64,000 nucleotides of DNA from an uncultured Clostridia bacterium. Its GTDB lineage: Bacteria > Bacillota > Clostridia > TANB77 > CAG-508. Below, piece after piece: positions 33,642 through 43,331 of this stretch (position 1 is its first letter; each line of letters starts with the position of its first letter). The notes under the pieces were generated by a model. The model worked only from the letters and a program-made list of their open reading frames with translations. It did not search any database and was not told the origin of the DNA. The position numbers and the translations under genes are program-made. The DNA lies in the NCBI GenBank assembly GCA_944386675.1, contig CALXBY010000001.1:1-64000 (forward strand). The letters run 5' to 3'.

Positions 33642-36215
33642 ATGAAAAAAACGAGTTACTTAATTGTCATCATGTTTATACTATCATTAGTAATGTTATT
33701 ATTTCCGATTGCTTCAAAAGCTGAAAATGAAGCACAAATTTATATTGATTATCCAGTACAGGATGAAATATGCAAGGATAAACTTACCGTACATGGTTGG
33801 TTTATGTCTTCAATTGAAAATAAATCCTTGAAGATATTTATCGATACAGAAGAAAATGATATTACAGAAGCTATAGAAAGGTATGACAGACCAGATGTAA
33901 CAGGAAGTGTTGAAGGATACGGGACACCAGAGCAAAATCCTTTAGCAGGATTTAAGGGAACAGTCGACATCAGTCATTATAAAGATGGAGTACATAATTT
34001 AATTATACAAGCTATAAATAATGAAACAGGAGAAGTAATAGGAGAAGCAAAACAAAGATTCATAATAAAAAAATATAACACGCAAATGTATATTGATTAT
34101 CCGGTACAAAATGAACAAGAAAAAGACGCCGTATATGTGCATGGATGGTTTATGTCAGAGGCAGAAAATAAAGATATACAAGTATATATAGATAATGAGC
34201 AAAATAATGTAACAGCAGAAATTGAAAGATATGATAGACCAGATGTAACAGGAAGCATAGAAGGATATGGGTCACCCGAGCAAAATCCACTTGCTGGATA
34301 TAAAGGAACAGTAGATTTAGGTAATTACAAAGATGGAGAGCACACAGTAATTATAAGAGTAATTAACACAGATACAAATGAAGTGATTGCAGAAGATAGT
34401 AGAAATATTTATTTGCAAAAATATAATACACAAGTATATATAGATTATCCAGTGCAAAATGAGCAAGAAAAAGACACTGTATATGTTCATGGCTGGCTTA
34501 TGTCAGAGGCAGAAAATAAAGATATACAAGTTTATATAGATAATGAACAAAATAATGTAACAGCAAAAATTGAAAGATATGATAGACCAGATGTAACAGG
34601 AAGTGTTGAAGGATACGGGACACCAGAGCAAAATCCACTAGCCGGTTATAGAGGAACAATTGATTTAAGTAACTACAAAGACGGTGAGCATACAGTAATT
34701 ATAAAAGTAATTAATACAGATACAGATGAAGTTATAGCTAAAGATAGTAGAAATATTTATTTGCAAAAATATAATACACAAATCTGCATAGATTATCCAA
34801 CATATAATCAAAGAATAAAAACATCTTTAAATATTCATGGTTGGCTTATGTCAGAAGCAGAAAATAAAGAAATTAAAGTATATATTGATAATATGCAAAA
34901 TGATGTAACAGCAAGCATTGAAAGGTATGACAGACCAGATGTAACAGGAAGTATAGAAGGGTATGGGTCGCCAGAGCAAAATCCTTTAGCAGGATTTGAC
35001 GGAACAGTAGATGTAAGTAATTATAGAGATGGAGAACATACTGTAATTGTTCAAGTAATTAATACAGATTTAAATGAAGTGATTGAAGAACAACAACAAA
35101 CATTTTATCTTAGAAAATACAATACACAAATTTATACAGATTATCCAGTATCAGGGAAAAACTACAGAAATTCTTTAAATATACATGGCTGGTATATGTC
35201 TGAACAAGCTAACAAAGAAATACGTTTTTATTTAAATAATCAAGATATAACAAGTCAAATAAAATTATATGATAGACCAGATGTAACAGGAAGTATAGAG
35301 GGATATGGAACACCAGAACAAAATCCACTTGCTGGATTTGATGGAACAATTAATGTATCTGGATATGCTTCAGGGGACTATACATTAAGAATAGAAGTTT
35401 ATTCAAAAACATTAAATGAAATGATTGATACAATAAGCTTATCTGTTTCTATTAATAAATTTACTTATGAAGAAGGAACTTATGGAATGAGTGGCTTAAA
35501 AGTACAAAGAGAGTTAGAGGGAGATTATCTAAAATATTATAGAATAGGTGATGGACCAAATGTCTTATTTGCTGTATTTTCTGTACATGGATTTGAAGAT
35601 GGATGGCATAAAGATGGACAAGAACTTTCTTATATAGCAGAAGAATTTAAAAATTATCTATTACAAAACCAAATGAACTATCAAGATGTTTTAAATAATT
35701 GGACCATATATATATTCCCTTGTGCCAATACAGATGGACAATATTATGGATGGGATAATAATGGGGCAGGAAGAACAACACTATATAGTGCAGCACCAGG
35801 AAACCAAGGAATTGACATGAATCGTTGTTGGTCTGTAGGATATACAAGAAGAACAACTACAAGAGAATATAATGGAACAGAACCATTCCAAGCATATGAA
35901 GCAAGATATTTAAGAGATTTCTTATTAAGTAAGAAATCAGCATCAGGAAGAACAATTTTAATAGATTTACATGGTTGGCTAAATGAAAGCATAGGAGATA
36001 ATGGATTAGGAAGTTATTACAGAAGTGAATATGGTATGGGAACACATATTTCAAGCTATGGTGCAGGATATTTAATTAATTGGGCTCGTTCTTTATCAAA
36101 TACAAGAAGTGCGTTAATAGAATTACCTCCTGTAAGCAATCATAGCCAAGTTGTAAATAATGACTATGCTGGAAAATATATTAGAGCAACTATTAATATG
36201 CTAAGAAATAACTAA
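33642..36215 (+). CDS. Secreted M14-type peptidase with five surface repeats
   Basis: An 857-residue exported protein. Residues 1-31 are a signal peptide (LIVIMFILSLVMLLFPIASKA). Five repeats follow, each exactly 116 codons, with conserved points YIDYPV, HGW.MS, VYIDN, ERYDRPDVTGS, EGYG.PEQNPLAG and YKDGEHTVII. The last ~240 residues form an M14 carboxypeptidase-like domain with zinc ligands His649 and Glu652 in VHGFEDGW, IDMNRCWS, DLHGW (His777) and a catalytic Glu827 in ALIELPP. Members of this family cut peptidoglycan stem peptides. The repeats resemble Ig-like surface modules. Together with the GH25 protein at 40551 it forms a pair of wall hydrolases in the glycan locus. Confidence 0.9.
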   Translation: MKKTSYLIVIMFILSLVMLLFPIASKAENEAQIYIDYPVQDEICKDKLTVHGWFMSSIENKSLKIFIDTEENDITEAIERYDRPDVTGSVEGYGTPEQNPLAGFKGTVDISHYKDGVHNLIIQAINNETGEVIGEAKQRFIIKKYNTQMYIDYPVQNEQEKDAVYVHGWFMSEAENKDIQVYIDNEQNNVTAEIERYDRPDVTGSIEGYGSPEQNPLAGYKGTVDLGNYKDGEHTVIIRVINTDTNEVIAEDSRNIYLQKYNTQVYIDYPVQNEQEKDTVYVHGWLMSEAENKDIQVYIDNEQNNVTAKIERYDRPDVTGSVEGYGTPEQNPLAGYRGTIDLSNYKDGEHTVIIKVINTDTDEVIAKDSRNIYLQKYNTQICIDYPTYNQRIKTSLNIHGWLMSEAENKEIKVYIDNMQNDVTASIERYDRPDVTGSIEGYGSPEQNPLAGFDGTVDVSNYRDGEHTVIVQVINTDLNEVIEEQQQTFYLRKYNTQIYTDYPVSGKNYRNSLNIHGWYMSEQANKEIRFYLNNQDITSQIKLYDRPDVTGSIEGYGTPEQNPLAGFDGTINVSGYASGDYTLRIEVYSKTLNEMIDTISLSVSINKFTYEEGTYGMSGLKVQRELEGDYLKYYRIGDGPNVLFAVFSVHGFEDGWHKDGQELSYIAEEFKNYLLQNQMNYQDVLNNWTIYIFPCANTDGQYYGWDNNGAGRTTLYSAAPGNQGIDMNRCWSVGYTRRTTTREYNGTEPFQAYEARYLRDFLLSKKSASGRTILIDLHGWLNESIGDNGLGSYYRSEYGMGTHISSYGAGYLINWARSLSNTRSALIELPPVSNHSQVVNNDYAGKYIRATINMLRNN
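33741..35480 (+). repeat. Five in-frame repeats of exactly 348 bases
   Basis: The codon pattern for YIDYP begins at 33741, 34089, 34437, 34785 and 35133, a constant step of 348 bases (116 codons) without any indel. Repeats 2 and 3 are the most alike. Confidence 0.95.
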
Positions 36216-36227
36216 TAGATTTTAATA

Positions 36228-36274
36228 AAAAGGGACATGAATTCATTTTAGAAAAAATAACATGTCCCTTTTAT
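36228..36274 (+). terminator. Terminator with GGGACATG/CATGTCCC stem
   Basis: AAAAGGGACATG and CATGTCCCTTTT form a perfect 12-base stem around a 21-base loop, running into TTTTAT. The GGGAC core links it to the repeat family seen at 9751, 10700, 11644 and 26481. Confidence 0.8.
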
Positions 36275-36292
36275 AGTAAGTATGGAGGAAAT

Positions 36293-37033
36293 ATGAAAAA
36301 ATATATAAAATATTTAATAATTCTTGTTGCAATTGTGTTTGTGTGTATTGCAATATATTTCTTTAATAAAAAAGATGAAACAAAAGAATCACAAATTATA
36401 GAATATACACCACAAGAAGGTGTAGAAATTGACAAAAATCAAGTAGCTTATCAAGAAAGTGTAACCGTTGAAGAATTAAAAGAAGATGTAGGAGCAACAG
36501 GGGATGATTCTATTTATGATATCACGCAAGAATATGATGGGAGAAAAATCCTAACTATAAAACCAGAGGTACAGTTTAATGTGGTATTAGCAGGAATTGT
36601 AGAAAGCAAAAAGCCAGAAGGACGACCAGAAGAATTAAGACAATATGATGAAGAATTTAAAGATAAAACAGGAATCTGGATAGCAGTAGATTCTAGAGAG
36701 GCTTTTTTGAATCTATTACGTAATACAGCGCAAAATACATATTCAATTAATAGTGAAGGATATCTAGTATGTGATAGTAAAGGTGGGAATGAAATAGATA
36801 CAAAAATTCAGGACATTTTAAACAGTGATAATTTATATATAATTTCTATGGCAGGAACATGTTATGTGGCAGATGAGATTTCAGGAAAAATTGTAGAATA
36901 TCCTTTTGAACAAATGGATCCTTATCAAACATGTGAATTTTATGAAAAAGACAATAAAAAAATATTTGTTGTAACTACAAATGCAAATAATAAGTTGTCA
37001 AGTGAAGAAATTGTGAGTGCCATTTTTAATTAA
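36293..37033 (+). CDS. Membrane-anchored extracytoplasmic protein of unknown function
   Basis: A 246-residue protein I do not recognise. Residues ~5-24 (IKYLIILVAIVFVCIAIYFF) form one membrane anchor or uncleaved signal; there is no lipobox Cys. The outside domain is acidic and alpha/beta in character (GRKILTIKPEVQFNVVLAGI, IWIAVDSREAFLNLLRNTAQ, LYIISMAGTCYVADEI). It has its own GGAGG site and sits between the M14 peptidase and the ABC exporter genes, all on the same strand. Its place suggests a role at the cell surface, perhaps in glycan attachment or wall turnover, but nothing in the sequence proves this. Confidence 0.6.
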   Translation: MKKYIKYLIILVAIVFVCIAIYFFNKKDETKESQIIEYTPQEGVEIDKNQVAYQESVTVEELKEDVGATGDDSIYDITQEYDGRKILTIKPEVQFNVVLAGIVESKKPEGRPEELRQYDEEFKDKTGIWIAVDSREAFLNLLRNTAQNTYSINSEGYLVCDSKGGNEIDTKIQDILNSDNLYIISMAGTCYVADEISGKIVEYPFEQMDPYQTCEFYEKDNKKIFVVTTNANNKLSSEEIVSAIFN

Positions 37034-37106
37034 TACGTAATATTAATTAGCTTATAATTTTCTTTAAATAGCAAAAATCAAAAGTGAAATTTAGAAAAAA
37101 TTGTAT

Positions 37107-37135
37107 TTGACAAATATTAGAATTAAAGATACAAT
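37107..37135 (+). promoter_or_regulatory. Promoter of the polysaccharide exporter operon
   Basis: TTGACA (37107-37112), 17-base spacer, TACAAT (37130-37135). It lies inside the open frame upstream of ATG 37170, which supports 37170 as the true start. Confidence 0.85.
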
Positions 37136-37169
37136 ATGGTTTGAAAACAGAAAAAATAAGGAGAGAAAT

Positions 37170-37958
37170 ATGGAGTTTTTTAAGACACTAATCAAGAATA
37201 GAAAATTAATCATGCAATTAGGAAAAAATGATTTTAGAAATCGTTTTGCTAATACAAGCTTAGGAGCAATATGGGGATTTGCACAACCATTTATTTTTAT
37301 GCTTACTTATGTTATTGTATTTCAATATATATTAAAGACAGGAGCAGCAGGAAACGACCCATATGTAGTTTGGTTTTTACCAGCAATGGCAATGTGGCTA
37401 ACATTAAACGATACAATTATGAATGCAAGTAATTCAATTAGAGCATATAGCTATTTGGTTAAAAAATTAGTTTTTCCAGTAGACATTATTCCAACAATAT
37501 CGATTGTATCATGTGCAGTGGTAGGACTATTTTTAGTAATTATATCTGTTGTTGTATGTTGCTGTTTTGGATATTTTCCTAATATTTTAATGCTGATTTA
37601 TGTATTAATTGCAGCATATGCATTTATACTTGCATTTACAAGATTTACTTCTGCAATTTGTACATTAGTACCAGATTTTTCACAATTATTATCCATTATT
37701 ATGCAATTAATTTTCTGGTTTACACCAATTATATGGAATTTATCTATGTTGGGCGATGGTATTTTATTAAGTGTAGAAAAATGTTTACCATTTACATATT
37801 TAATTACAGCAATGAGACAAGTTTTTATAGATGGAAATATTGTGTTTGAAGTATATGGATTTTACACACTTGTATTTTGGATAATTGTAGCTGTTTTATT
37901 TATATGGGGAAACAGCATATTCAAAAGAGCTAAAAAAGATTTTGCAGATGTATTATAA
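37170..37958 (+). CDS. Polysaccharide/teichoic acid ABC exporter, permease (Wzm/TagG type)
   Basis: A 262-residue ABC-2 permease with six membrane segments that moves a finished lipid-linked glycan across the cytoplasmic membrane. The N-terminal amphipathic stretch LIMQLGKNDFRNRFANTSLGAIWGF and the following QPFIFMLTYVIVFQYI are typical. YLVKKLVFPVDIIPTISIVS and the C-terminal FTPIIWNLSM with PFTYLITAMRQVF complete the pattern. Start ATG 37170 follows AAGGAG; an upstream TTG at 37101 would lie ahead of the promoter. It pairs with the ATPase gene 22 bases downstream. Confidence 0.93.
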   Translation: MEFFKTLIKNRKLIMQLGKNDFRNRFANTSLGAIWGFAQPFIFMLTYVIVFQYILKTGAAGNDPYVVWFLPAMAMWLTLNDTIMNASNSIRAYSYLVKKLVFPVDIIPTISIVSCAVVGLFLVIISVVVCCCFGYFPNILMLIYVLIAAYAFILAFTRFTSAICTLVPDFSQLLSIIMQLIFWFTPIIWNLSMLGDGILLSVEKCLPFTYLITAMRQVFIDGNIVFEVYGFYTLVFWIIVAVLFIWGNSIFKRAKKDFADVL

Positions 37959-37980
37959 TAAAAATGAGGAGATAGAATAT

Positions 37981-39198
37981 ATGAATGAAGAAAATGCAAT
38001 TGAAATAAAGGATTTAGTAAAAGAATATAAGATGTACAATAGAAAACAGGACCGATTAATTGAAATTTTATTTCCAAAGGTAAATCGTCACCAAGCTTTT
38101 AGAGCTGTAAATGGATTAAATTTAAATGTAAAAAAAGGAGAAATTCTTGGAATCCTAGGAAAAAATGGTGCTGGAAAATCCACATTATTAAAGATGGTAA
38201 CAGGAGTAGTTATACCAACAAGTGGAGAGATTCATGTAAAGGGAAAAATTAGTTCTTTACTAGAATTAGGGGCAGCTTTTAATTCAGAGTTAACTGGATA
38301 TGAAAATATATATCAACATGGACAAGTAATGGGACTTACTAATGAAGAGATTAAAGCAAAAGAACAAGAGATTATTGATTTTGCAGATATTGGGGAACAT
38401 TTAAGTCAACCTGTAAAAACATATTCATCAGGTATGTTTGCAAGACTTGCCTTTGCTTGTGCTATTAATGTAGAACCAGAAGTTTTAATTGTTGATGAGG
38501 TTTTATCTGTTGGTGATATGGCATTCCAAGAAAAGTCTATTACAAAAATGAAGGAAATTAGAAAAAAAGGAACAACCATCCTATTTGTATCCCATTCTTT
38601 ACATGCTATAAAAAACTTTTGCACTAGAGCCATTTGGATGAGAGATGGACAAATTGTATTAGACGGAGAAACTGGTTTTGTAACAGATGAATACAAAAAA
38701 TATATGATTGATAACCCAAGAGAAAAACAAATTCAAGAAAAAATTGAAGTAATTGAAAAAGAAAAGAAAAAGAAGAAAAATGATAAAAATAAATCTATCC
38801 GTGTGGAAAAAGTAACAGCAGACAAAGAAGTATATGATGTATTTGATGATATATATATTACGATTGAATTAGAAAATTTAAAACAAATTGACAATTATGG
38901 TGTAGGGTTACTAATTTCCAATTCAAAAGGAGAAATTGCAACAGCAATTAATTCTGTAAGAATTGACCAATTGATAGGTAAAGATGAGAAAAAAGTAACT
39001 TGTAAAATTAATAAAAATAATTTTGCAGAAGATACCTATTATGTAACAATATCTGTATGTGATGAAAAAATTATGTTTAGCTATGACAAAGTAGATTATG
39101 CTACTAGCTTCAAAGTTAAAGTACCTAGAAATCATTTTGGTGCTTTACATTCAGAAGGATTGTGTAGTTGTGATTATGAGATAATAAAAGAGGGGTAA
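37981..39198 (+). CDS. Polysaccharide ABC exporter, ATPase with Wzt-type carbohydrate domain
   Basis: A 405-residue ATPase partner of the permease. Walker A GKNGAGKSTLL, signature TYSSGMFARLAFA and Walker B VLIVDEVLSVGD are those of the Wzt/TagH group. After a Lys-rich linker (EKEKKKKKNDKNKS, ~258-271) there is a C-terminal beta domain of about 130 residues (IRVEKVTADKEVYDVFDDIY...) like the Wzt carbohydrate-binding domain. In Wzt this domain recognises the finished chain end, so the glycan may carry a terminal cap recognised here (inference). Start ATG 37981 follows GAGGAG; the longer frame from 37942 overlaps the permease. Confidence 0.93.
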   Translation: MNEENAIEIKDLVKEYKMYNRKQDRLIEILFPKVNRHQAFRAVNGLNLNVKKGEILGILGKNGAGKSTLLKMVTGVVIPTSGEIHVKGKISSLLELGAAFNSELTGYENIYQHGQVMGLTNEEIKAKEQEIIDFADIGEHLSQPVKTYSSGMFARLAFACAINVEPEVLIVDEVLSVGDMAFQEKSITKMKEIRKKGTTILFVSHSLHAIKNFCTRAIWMRDGQIVLDGETGFVTDEYKKYMIDNPREKQIQEKIEVIEKEKKKKKNDKNKSIRVEKVTADKEVYDVFDDIYITIELENLKQIDNYGVGLLISNSKGEIATAINSVRIDQLIGKDEKKVTCKINKNNFAEDTYYVTISVCDEKIMFSYDKVDYATSFKVKVPRNHFGALHSEGLCSCDYEIIKEG

Positions 39199-39204
39199 TT
39201 TGTT

Positions 39205-40458
39205 ATGAAAAAAGTATTAATTACGAATTTTGCAATTGTGCAATTTGCTGGTTCGGAAATCAACTGTGTGACAATTGCCAAAAGATTAAAAGAATTAGGC
39301 TATGAAATATATGTGGCAGCTATAGAATTTGGTTCACCTATTTATGATATAGTAAAAAATGATTTTGATAGTACAATTCATTTATTAGAAAATGATTTTG
39401 ATTTTTCGCAAATTGAATTTGATATTGTTTGGGCACATCATTCTTTTTTACTAGATTGGTTGATTTTTGAAAAAGGGTTAAGAGCTAAAAAAATCATAAC
39501 AAGTTCTTTATCTCCAAAAGAGCCATTTGAATCAGCACCTATATATGCAAATGAGTTATGCTTTTCTCTAGCAAATTCGCAAGAAACTTATGAAAAACTT
39601 ACAAAAGAGGAAAATGTAAAAAATGTATATTTATTAGAAAATTATTCTTTTCAAAGTTATTTTAAGCGAGATATAAAAGTAGAAAAACTTGAAAAAATTG
39701 CAGTTGTTTCAAATCATATCCCAAAAGAAGAAATGGAGGCCATTCAAAAATTATCTAAAAAAGGGTATCAAGTAGATATTTATGGCCTACCAGGAAAACA
39801 AGTACTTATCACAGATGAAATTTTAAAAGACTATGATTGTATCATAACAATTGGAAAAACTGTACAATATGCAATGTCACTTAAAATTCCTGTATATATA
39901 TACGATATTCATGGAGGAAATGGTTATTTAACCATGGAAACTATGGAAATAAATAGGGCACATAATTTTTCTGGAAGAGGATTTGGAAAGAAAGATGCAG
40001 ATACAATGGTAGACGAAATTATTAAAAATTTTCAAACAACACTAACCCAATTAGAAGATATAAAAGATTATGCAGTTAAGAATTTTTGTTTTGAAACAAA
40101 AATTGATGAAGTCTTACAGCGTATAGAAGATTGCGAGGAGGTGAATGTTGAAAAAATCAGACAAGATTATGGACAATATGTAAGGATTTTATTAGTTTCT
40201 AAAAGACTGGCAGAGTATTTTGAAAGAAGCAAAGAAGAAACATTAAGAAGGCAAACAATTGAATTCTATCAAATAAAAGAGCAAGAGTTAAATGAAAAAC
40301 AAAGAGAAATTGACAATCGTGGCTATTTGTTAGGTAAAAAAGATAGGAAAATAGAATCTCTAGAAAAACAAATAAAGCAAAAAGATGAAGCGATTCATGC
40401 AATCAAAAATTCTAGAAGTTGGCGATATACTAGATTTTTTAGAAAAAATAAAGATTAA
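39205..40458 (+). CDS. Glycosyltransferase-like protein with C-terminal coiled coil
   Basis: A 417-residue protein. The N-terminal half has a GT-B look (KKVLITNFAIVQFAGSEINC, VTIAKRLKELGYEIYVAAIE; IAVVSNHIPKEEMEAIQKL; YDCIITIGKTVQYAMSLKIPVYIYDIHG), consistent with a family 4-like glycosyltransferase. Residues ~330-400 form a charged coiled coil (EQELNEKQREIDNRGYLLGK...), ending in NSRSWRYTRFFRK. The 'SRSWRxT' tail is typical of rhamnan/O-antigen glycosyltransferases. It follows the ABC ATPase by 6 bases, so it is part of that operon and probably acts on the chain the exporter carries. Donor unknown. Confidence 0.75.
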   Translation: MKKVLITNFAIVQFAGSEINCVTIAKRLKELGYEIYVAAIEFGSPIYDIVKNDFDSTIHLLENDFDFSQIEFDIVWAHHSFLLDWLIFEKGLRAKKIITSSLSPKEPFESAPIYANELCFSLANSQETYEKLTKEENVKNVYLLENYSFQSYFKRDIKVEKLEKIAVVSNHIPKEEMEAIQKLSKKGYQVDIYGLPGKQVLITDEILKDYDCIITIGKTVQYAMSLKIPVYIYDIHGGNGYLTMETMEINRAHNFSGRGFGKKDADTMVDEIIKNFQTTLTQLEDIKDYAVKNFCFETKIDEVLQRIEDCEEVNVEKIRQDYGQYVRILLVSKRLAEYFERSKEETLRRQTIEFYQIKEQELNEKQREIDNRGYLLGKKDRKIESLEKQIKQKDEAIHAIKNSRSWRYTRFFRKNKD

Positions 40459-40550
40459 TAATAAAAAAATCAAAAATTTATTATTTATAAAAATTATATG
40501 AGAATGCAAAATTGGAAGATAAAAAAGAAAGAATAAAAGGAGAATCTGTT

Positions 40551-43283
40551 ATGAAAAAGATATGTTATATAGGATGTATATTTTTAATGATTTTATTATC
40601 ATTTTTAGTAGTTAATACAGGAGAAGTACAGGCCCAAACAGCAAATTATGAAACATGTTTACATTTAGATTATCCAAGCACAAATTATATTGATGAAGAC
40701 AAAATAGAAATTAATGGATGGGTTTTATCAACTTACAAAGATAGAACAATTCAAATTTTGTTAGATGGAATAGTGCAAGATGTTGATATTCTAACAAGGG
40801 AAAGACCAGACGTATTAGAAGCTGTTCCTGGGTATGGTGGACTTGAAACAAATGCAATGCCAGGATTTAAAGCAACATTAGATATGCGTAATGTAAAAGA
40901 TGGCAATCATACTTTAACAATTAGAATTTTGACAAATAATGGAGAAACTTTAGCAGAAGAAACAAGAAATTTAGTGTTACAAAAATATCAAAGCAATTTA
41001 TATTTAGATTATCCAAGTACAAATTATATAGATACAGACGAAATAGAAATTAATGGATGGATTTTATCAACTTGCAAGGATAGAACAATTCAAATTTTAT
41101 TAGATGGGGAAGTACAAGAAATTGATATTCCAACAAGAGAAAGACCAGACGTATTAGAAGCTGTTCCAGGGTATGGTGGACTTGAAACAAATGCAATGCC
41201 AGGGTTTAAAGCTACATTAGATGTGCATAATGTAAAAGACGGAACGCATACTCTAACAATTAGAATAGTAGCAAATAATGGAGAAACATTAGCAGAAGAA
41301 ACAAGAATTTTAACAATACAAAAATACCAAAGTAATTTATATTTAGATTACCCAAACACCAACTATATAGATACAGATAAAATAGAAATTAATGGATGGA
41401 TTTTATCAACTTGTAAGGATAGAACAATTCAAATTTTATTAGATGGAGAAGTACAAGAAATTGATATTCCAACAAGGGAAAGACCAGATGTCTTAGAGGC
41501 TGTTCCAGGATATGGTGGAATTGAAACAAATGCAGAGCCAGGATTTAAAGCTACATTTGATATACGTAATGTAGAAGATGGCAATCATACTTTAACAATT
41601 AGAATTTTGGCAGATAATGGAGAAAACTTAGCAGAAGAAACAAGAAATTTAACAATACAAAAATACCAAAGTAATTTATATTTAGATTACCCAAACACCA
41701 ACTATATAGATACAGATAAAATAGAAATTAATGGATGGATTTTATCAACTTGTAAGGATAGAACAATTCAAATTTTATTAGATGGAGAAGTACAAGAAAT
41801 TGATATTCCAACAAGGGAAAGACCAGATGTCTTAGAGGCTGTTCCAGGATATGGTGGAATTGAAACAAATGCAGAGCCAGGATTTAAAGCTACATTTGAT
41901 ATACGTCATGTACCAGATGGAACACATACATTAGCAATTAGAATAGTAGCAGACAATGGAGAAATTTTAGCAGAAGAAACAAGAAATATAGAAATATATA
42001 AATATCCTACGTATTTACATATAGATTTACCAAAAAATGACTATGTAGGCTCAACAGAACTAGAAATTAATGGTTGGGTAATGTCAAATTATAAAGATAA
42101 AATAATTGAAATAAAAGTAGATGGAATCGAACAAGAAGTTGTGACAAGACAAAGACCAGATGTAATTAGTGCTATAGAAGGATATGGCGGTCTTGAAAGA
42201 AATCCAGAACCAGGATTTAAAGTACTAATGGATGTGTCAAATTTTGAAGATGGTATACATACATATTCTATTAGAATTTTAACACAAGAAGGAGATGTAT
42301 TGGCTGAGGAAACAAAAGAATTTACATTAGTAAAATATCCTACAATGATTTTTATAGATACACCTTCACAAGGTCATATTACAGGAAGGGACACAATTAG
42401 TTTATCTGGATGGATAATGTCTACTTATGATGATGTAACATTAAAAATTTATTTAAATAATACATTGTTAGATGAAGAAATAACGAGAAGAGCTAGACCA
42501 GATGTTATAAATTCTGTAGAAGGATATGGAGATATAACAACAAATCCAATGCCAGGTTTTGCTATAGAACTATTATTAACAAACTATCCAGAAGGTAATT
42601 ATACATTCCGTGTTGTAGCTGAGAAAGAAGATGGAACAGAACTTTCATCTACAACTGTTAATTTTTCAATTAATAGAACAATTTTAAGAGGAATTGATGT
42701 TTCTGAGCATCAAGGAAATATTGATTGGGAAAAAGTGAAAAATGAAGTGGATTTTGTTATTATTCGTTGTGGATACGGTGTAGATGATGTTACACAAGAT
42801 GATGAACAATTTTTAAGAAATATAGCAGAATGTAAAAGATTAGGAATTCCTTATGGTGTTTATATTTATTCTTATGCTGTAAATACAGATAAAGCAATAT
42901 CAGAAGCACAACATGTAAGAAGATTATTAACACAAGCTGGAGATTATACAACACCACAATATGGAATTTGGTTTGACATGGAGGGAGATAGTTATAAAGA
43001 TCCATATAATGTTTCAAATGAAACCTATAGAGCAATTGCACATACATTTGTTAGTGAAATGAATAAATATGGATATGATAACATTGGTATTTATGCAAAT
43101 TTAAATTGGTGGACAACAATTTTAAATGATACAAGTTTAGACCAATATCCAAAATGGGTAGCACAATATAATTCACAATGTGATTATGAAAAAGACTATA
43201 TTATGTGGCAATATTCTAGTAAAGGAGCTGTTAATGGCATATCAGGATATGTAGATATGAATTACTATTATTGCTACAGATAA
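40551..43283 (+). CDS. Secreted GH25 muramidase with six surface repeats
   Basis: A 910-residue exported wall hydrolase. Start ATG 40551 follows AAAGGAG and gives a clean signal peptide (ICYIGCIFLMILLSFLVV...VQA); the longer frame from 40512 would put 13 charged residues in front. Six repeats of about 113 codons follow, with LDYPSTNYI, EINGWILST, IQILLDG, RERPDVLEAVPGYGG and PGFKATLD. The C-terminal ~195 residues are a GH25 lysozyme domain: GIDVSEHQGNIDWEKV (Asp716), FDMEGDSY (Asp809, Glu811) and IGIYANLNWW. It cuts the MurNAc-GlcNAc bond of peptidoglycan. The repeats are of the same type as those of the M14 peptidase at 33642. Confidence 0.93.
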   Translation: MKKICYIGCIFLMILLSFLVVNTGEVQAQTANYETCLHLDYPSTNYIDEDKIEINGWVLSTYKDRTIQILLDGIVQDVDILTRERPDVLEAVPGYGGLETNAMPGFKATLDMRNVKDGNHTLTIRILTNNGETLAEETRNLVLQKYQSNLYLDYPSTNYIDTDEIEINGWILSTCKDRTIQILLDGEVQEIDIPTRERPDVLEAVPGYGGLETNAMPGFKATLDVHNVKDGTHTLTIRIVANNGETLAEETRILTIQKYQSNLYLDYPNTNYIDTDKIEINGWILSTCKDRTIQILLDGEVQEIDIPTRERPDVLEAVPGYGGIETNAEPGFKATFDIRNVEDGNHTLTIRILADNGENLAEETRNLTIQKYQSNLYLDYPNTNYIDTDKIEINGWILSTCKDRTIQILLDGEVQEIDIPTRERPDVLEAVPGYGGIETNAEPGFKATFDIRHVPDGTHTLAIRIVADNGEILAEETRNIEIYKYPTYLHIDLPKNDYVGSTELEINGWVMSNYKDKIIEIKVDGIEQEVVTRQRPDVISAIEGYGGLERNPEPGFKVLMDVSNFEDGIHTYSIRILTQEGDVLAEETKEFTLVKYPTMIFIDTPSQGHITGRDTISLSGWIMSTYDDVTLKIYLNNTLLDEEITRRARPDVINSVEGYGDITTNPMPGFAIELLLTNYPEGNYTFRVVAEKEDGTELSSTTVNFSINRTILRGIDVSEHQGNIDWEKVKNEVDFVIIRCGYGVDDVTQDDEQFLRNIAECKRLGIPYGVYIYSYAVNTDKAISEAQHVRRLLTQAGDYTTPQYGIWFDMEGDSYKDPYNVSNETYRAIAHTFVSEMNKYGYDNIGIYANLNWWTTILNDTSLDQYPKWVAQYNSQCDYEKDYIMWQYSSKGAVNGISGYVDMNYYYCYR
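40668..42695 (+). repeat. Six in-frame repeats of ~339 bases, two almost identical
   Basis: The conserved Asp codon of L.(L/I)D.P lies at 40668, 41007, 41346, 41685, 42024 and 42357. The steps are 339 (four times) and 333 bases; the last unit ends where the GH25 domain begins. Repeats 3 and 4 share about 255 identical bases (from ~41310 and ~41649). Confidence 0.95.
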
Positions 43284-43331
43284 ATAATTAAAATGAATAT
43301 GATTTTTAATAAAACTAACCTATAACAAAAT

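Noticed and set aside
33741..35480. Regular repeats that could be taken for a CRISPR-like array
   Set aside because: The units are 348 bases, in frame and protein-coding with a clear signal peptide and enzyme domain; there are no short repeats with unique spacers.
37101..37169. N-terminal extension of the exporter permease
   Set aside because: It would begin upstream of the promoter at 37107-37135 and lacks a ribosome binding site; the family N-terminus begins at 37170.
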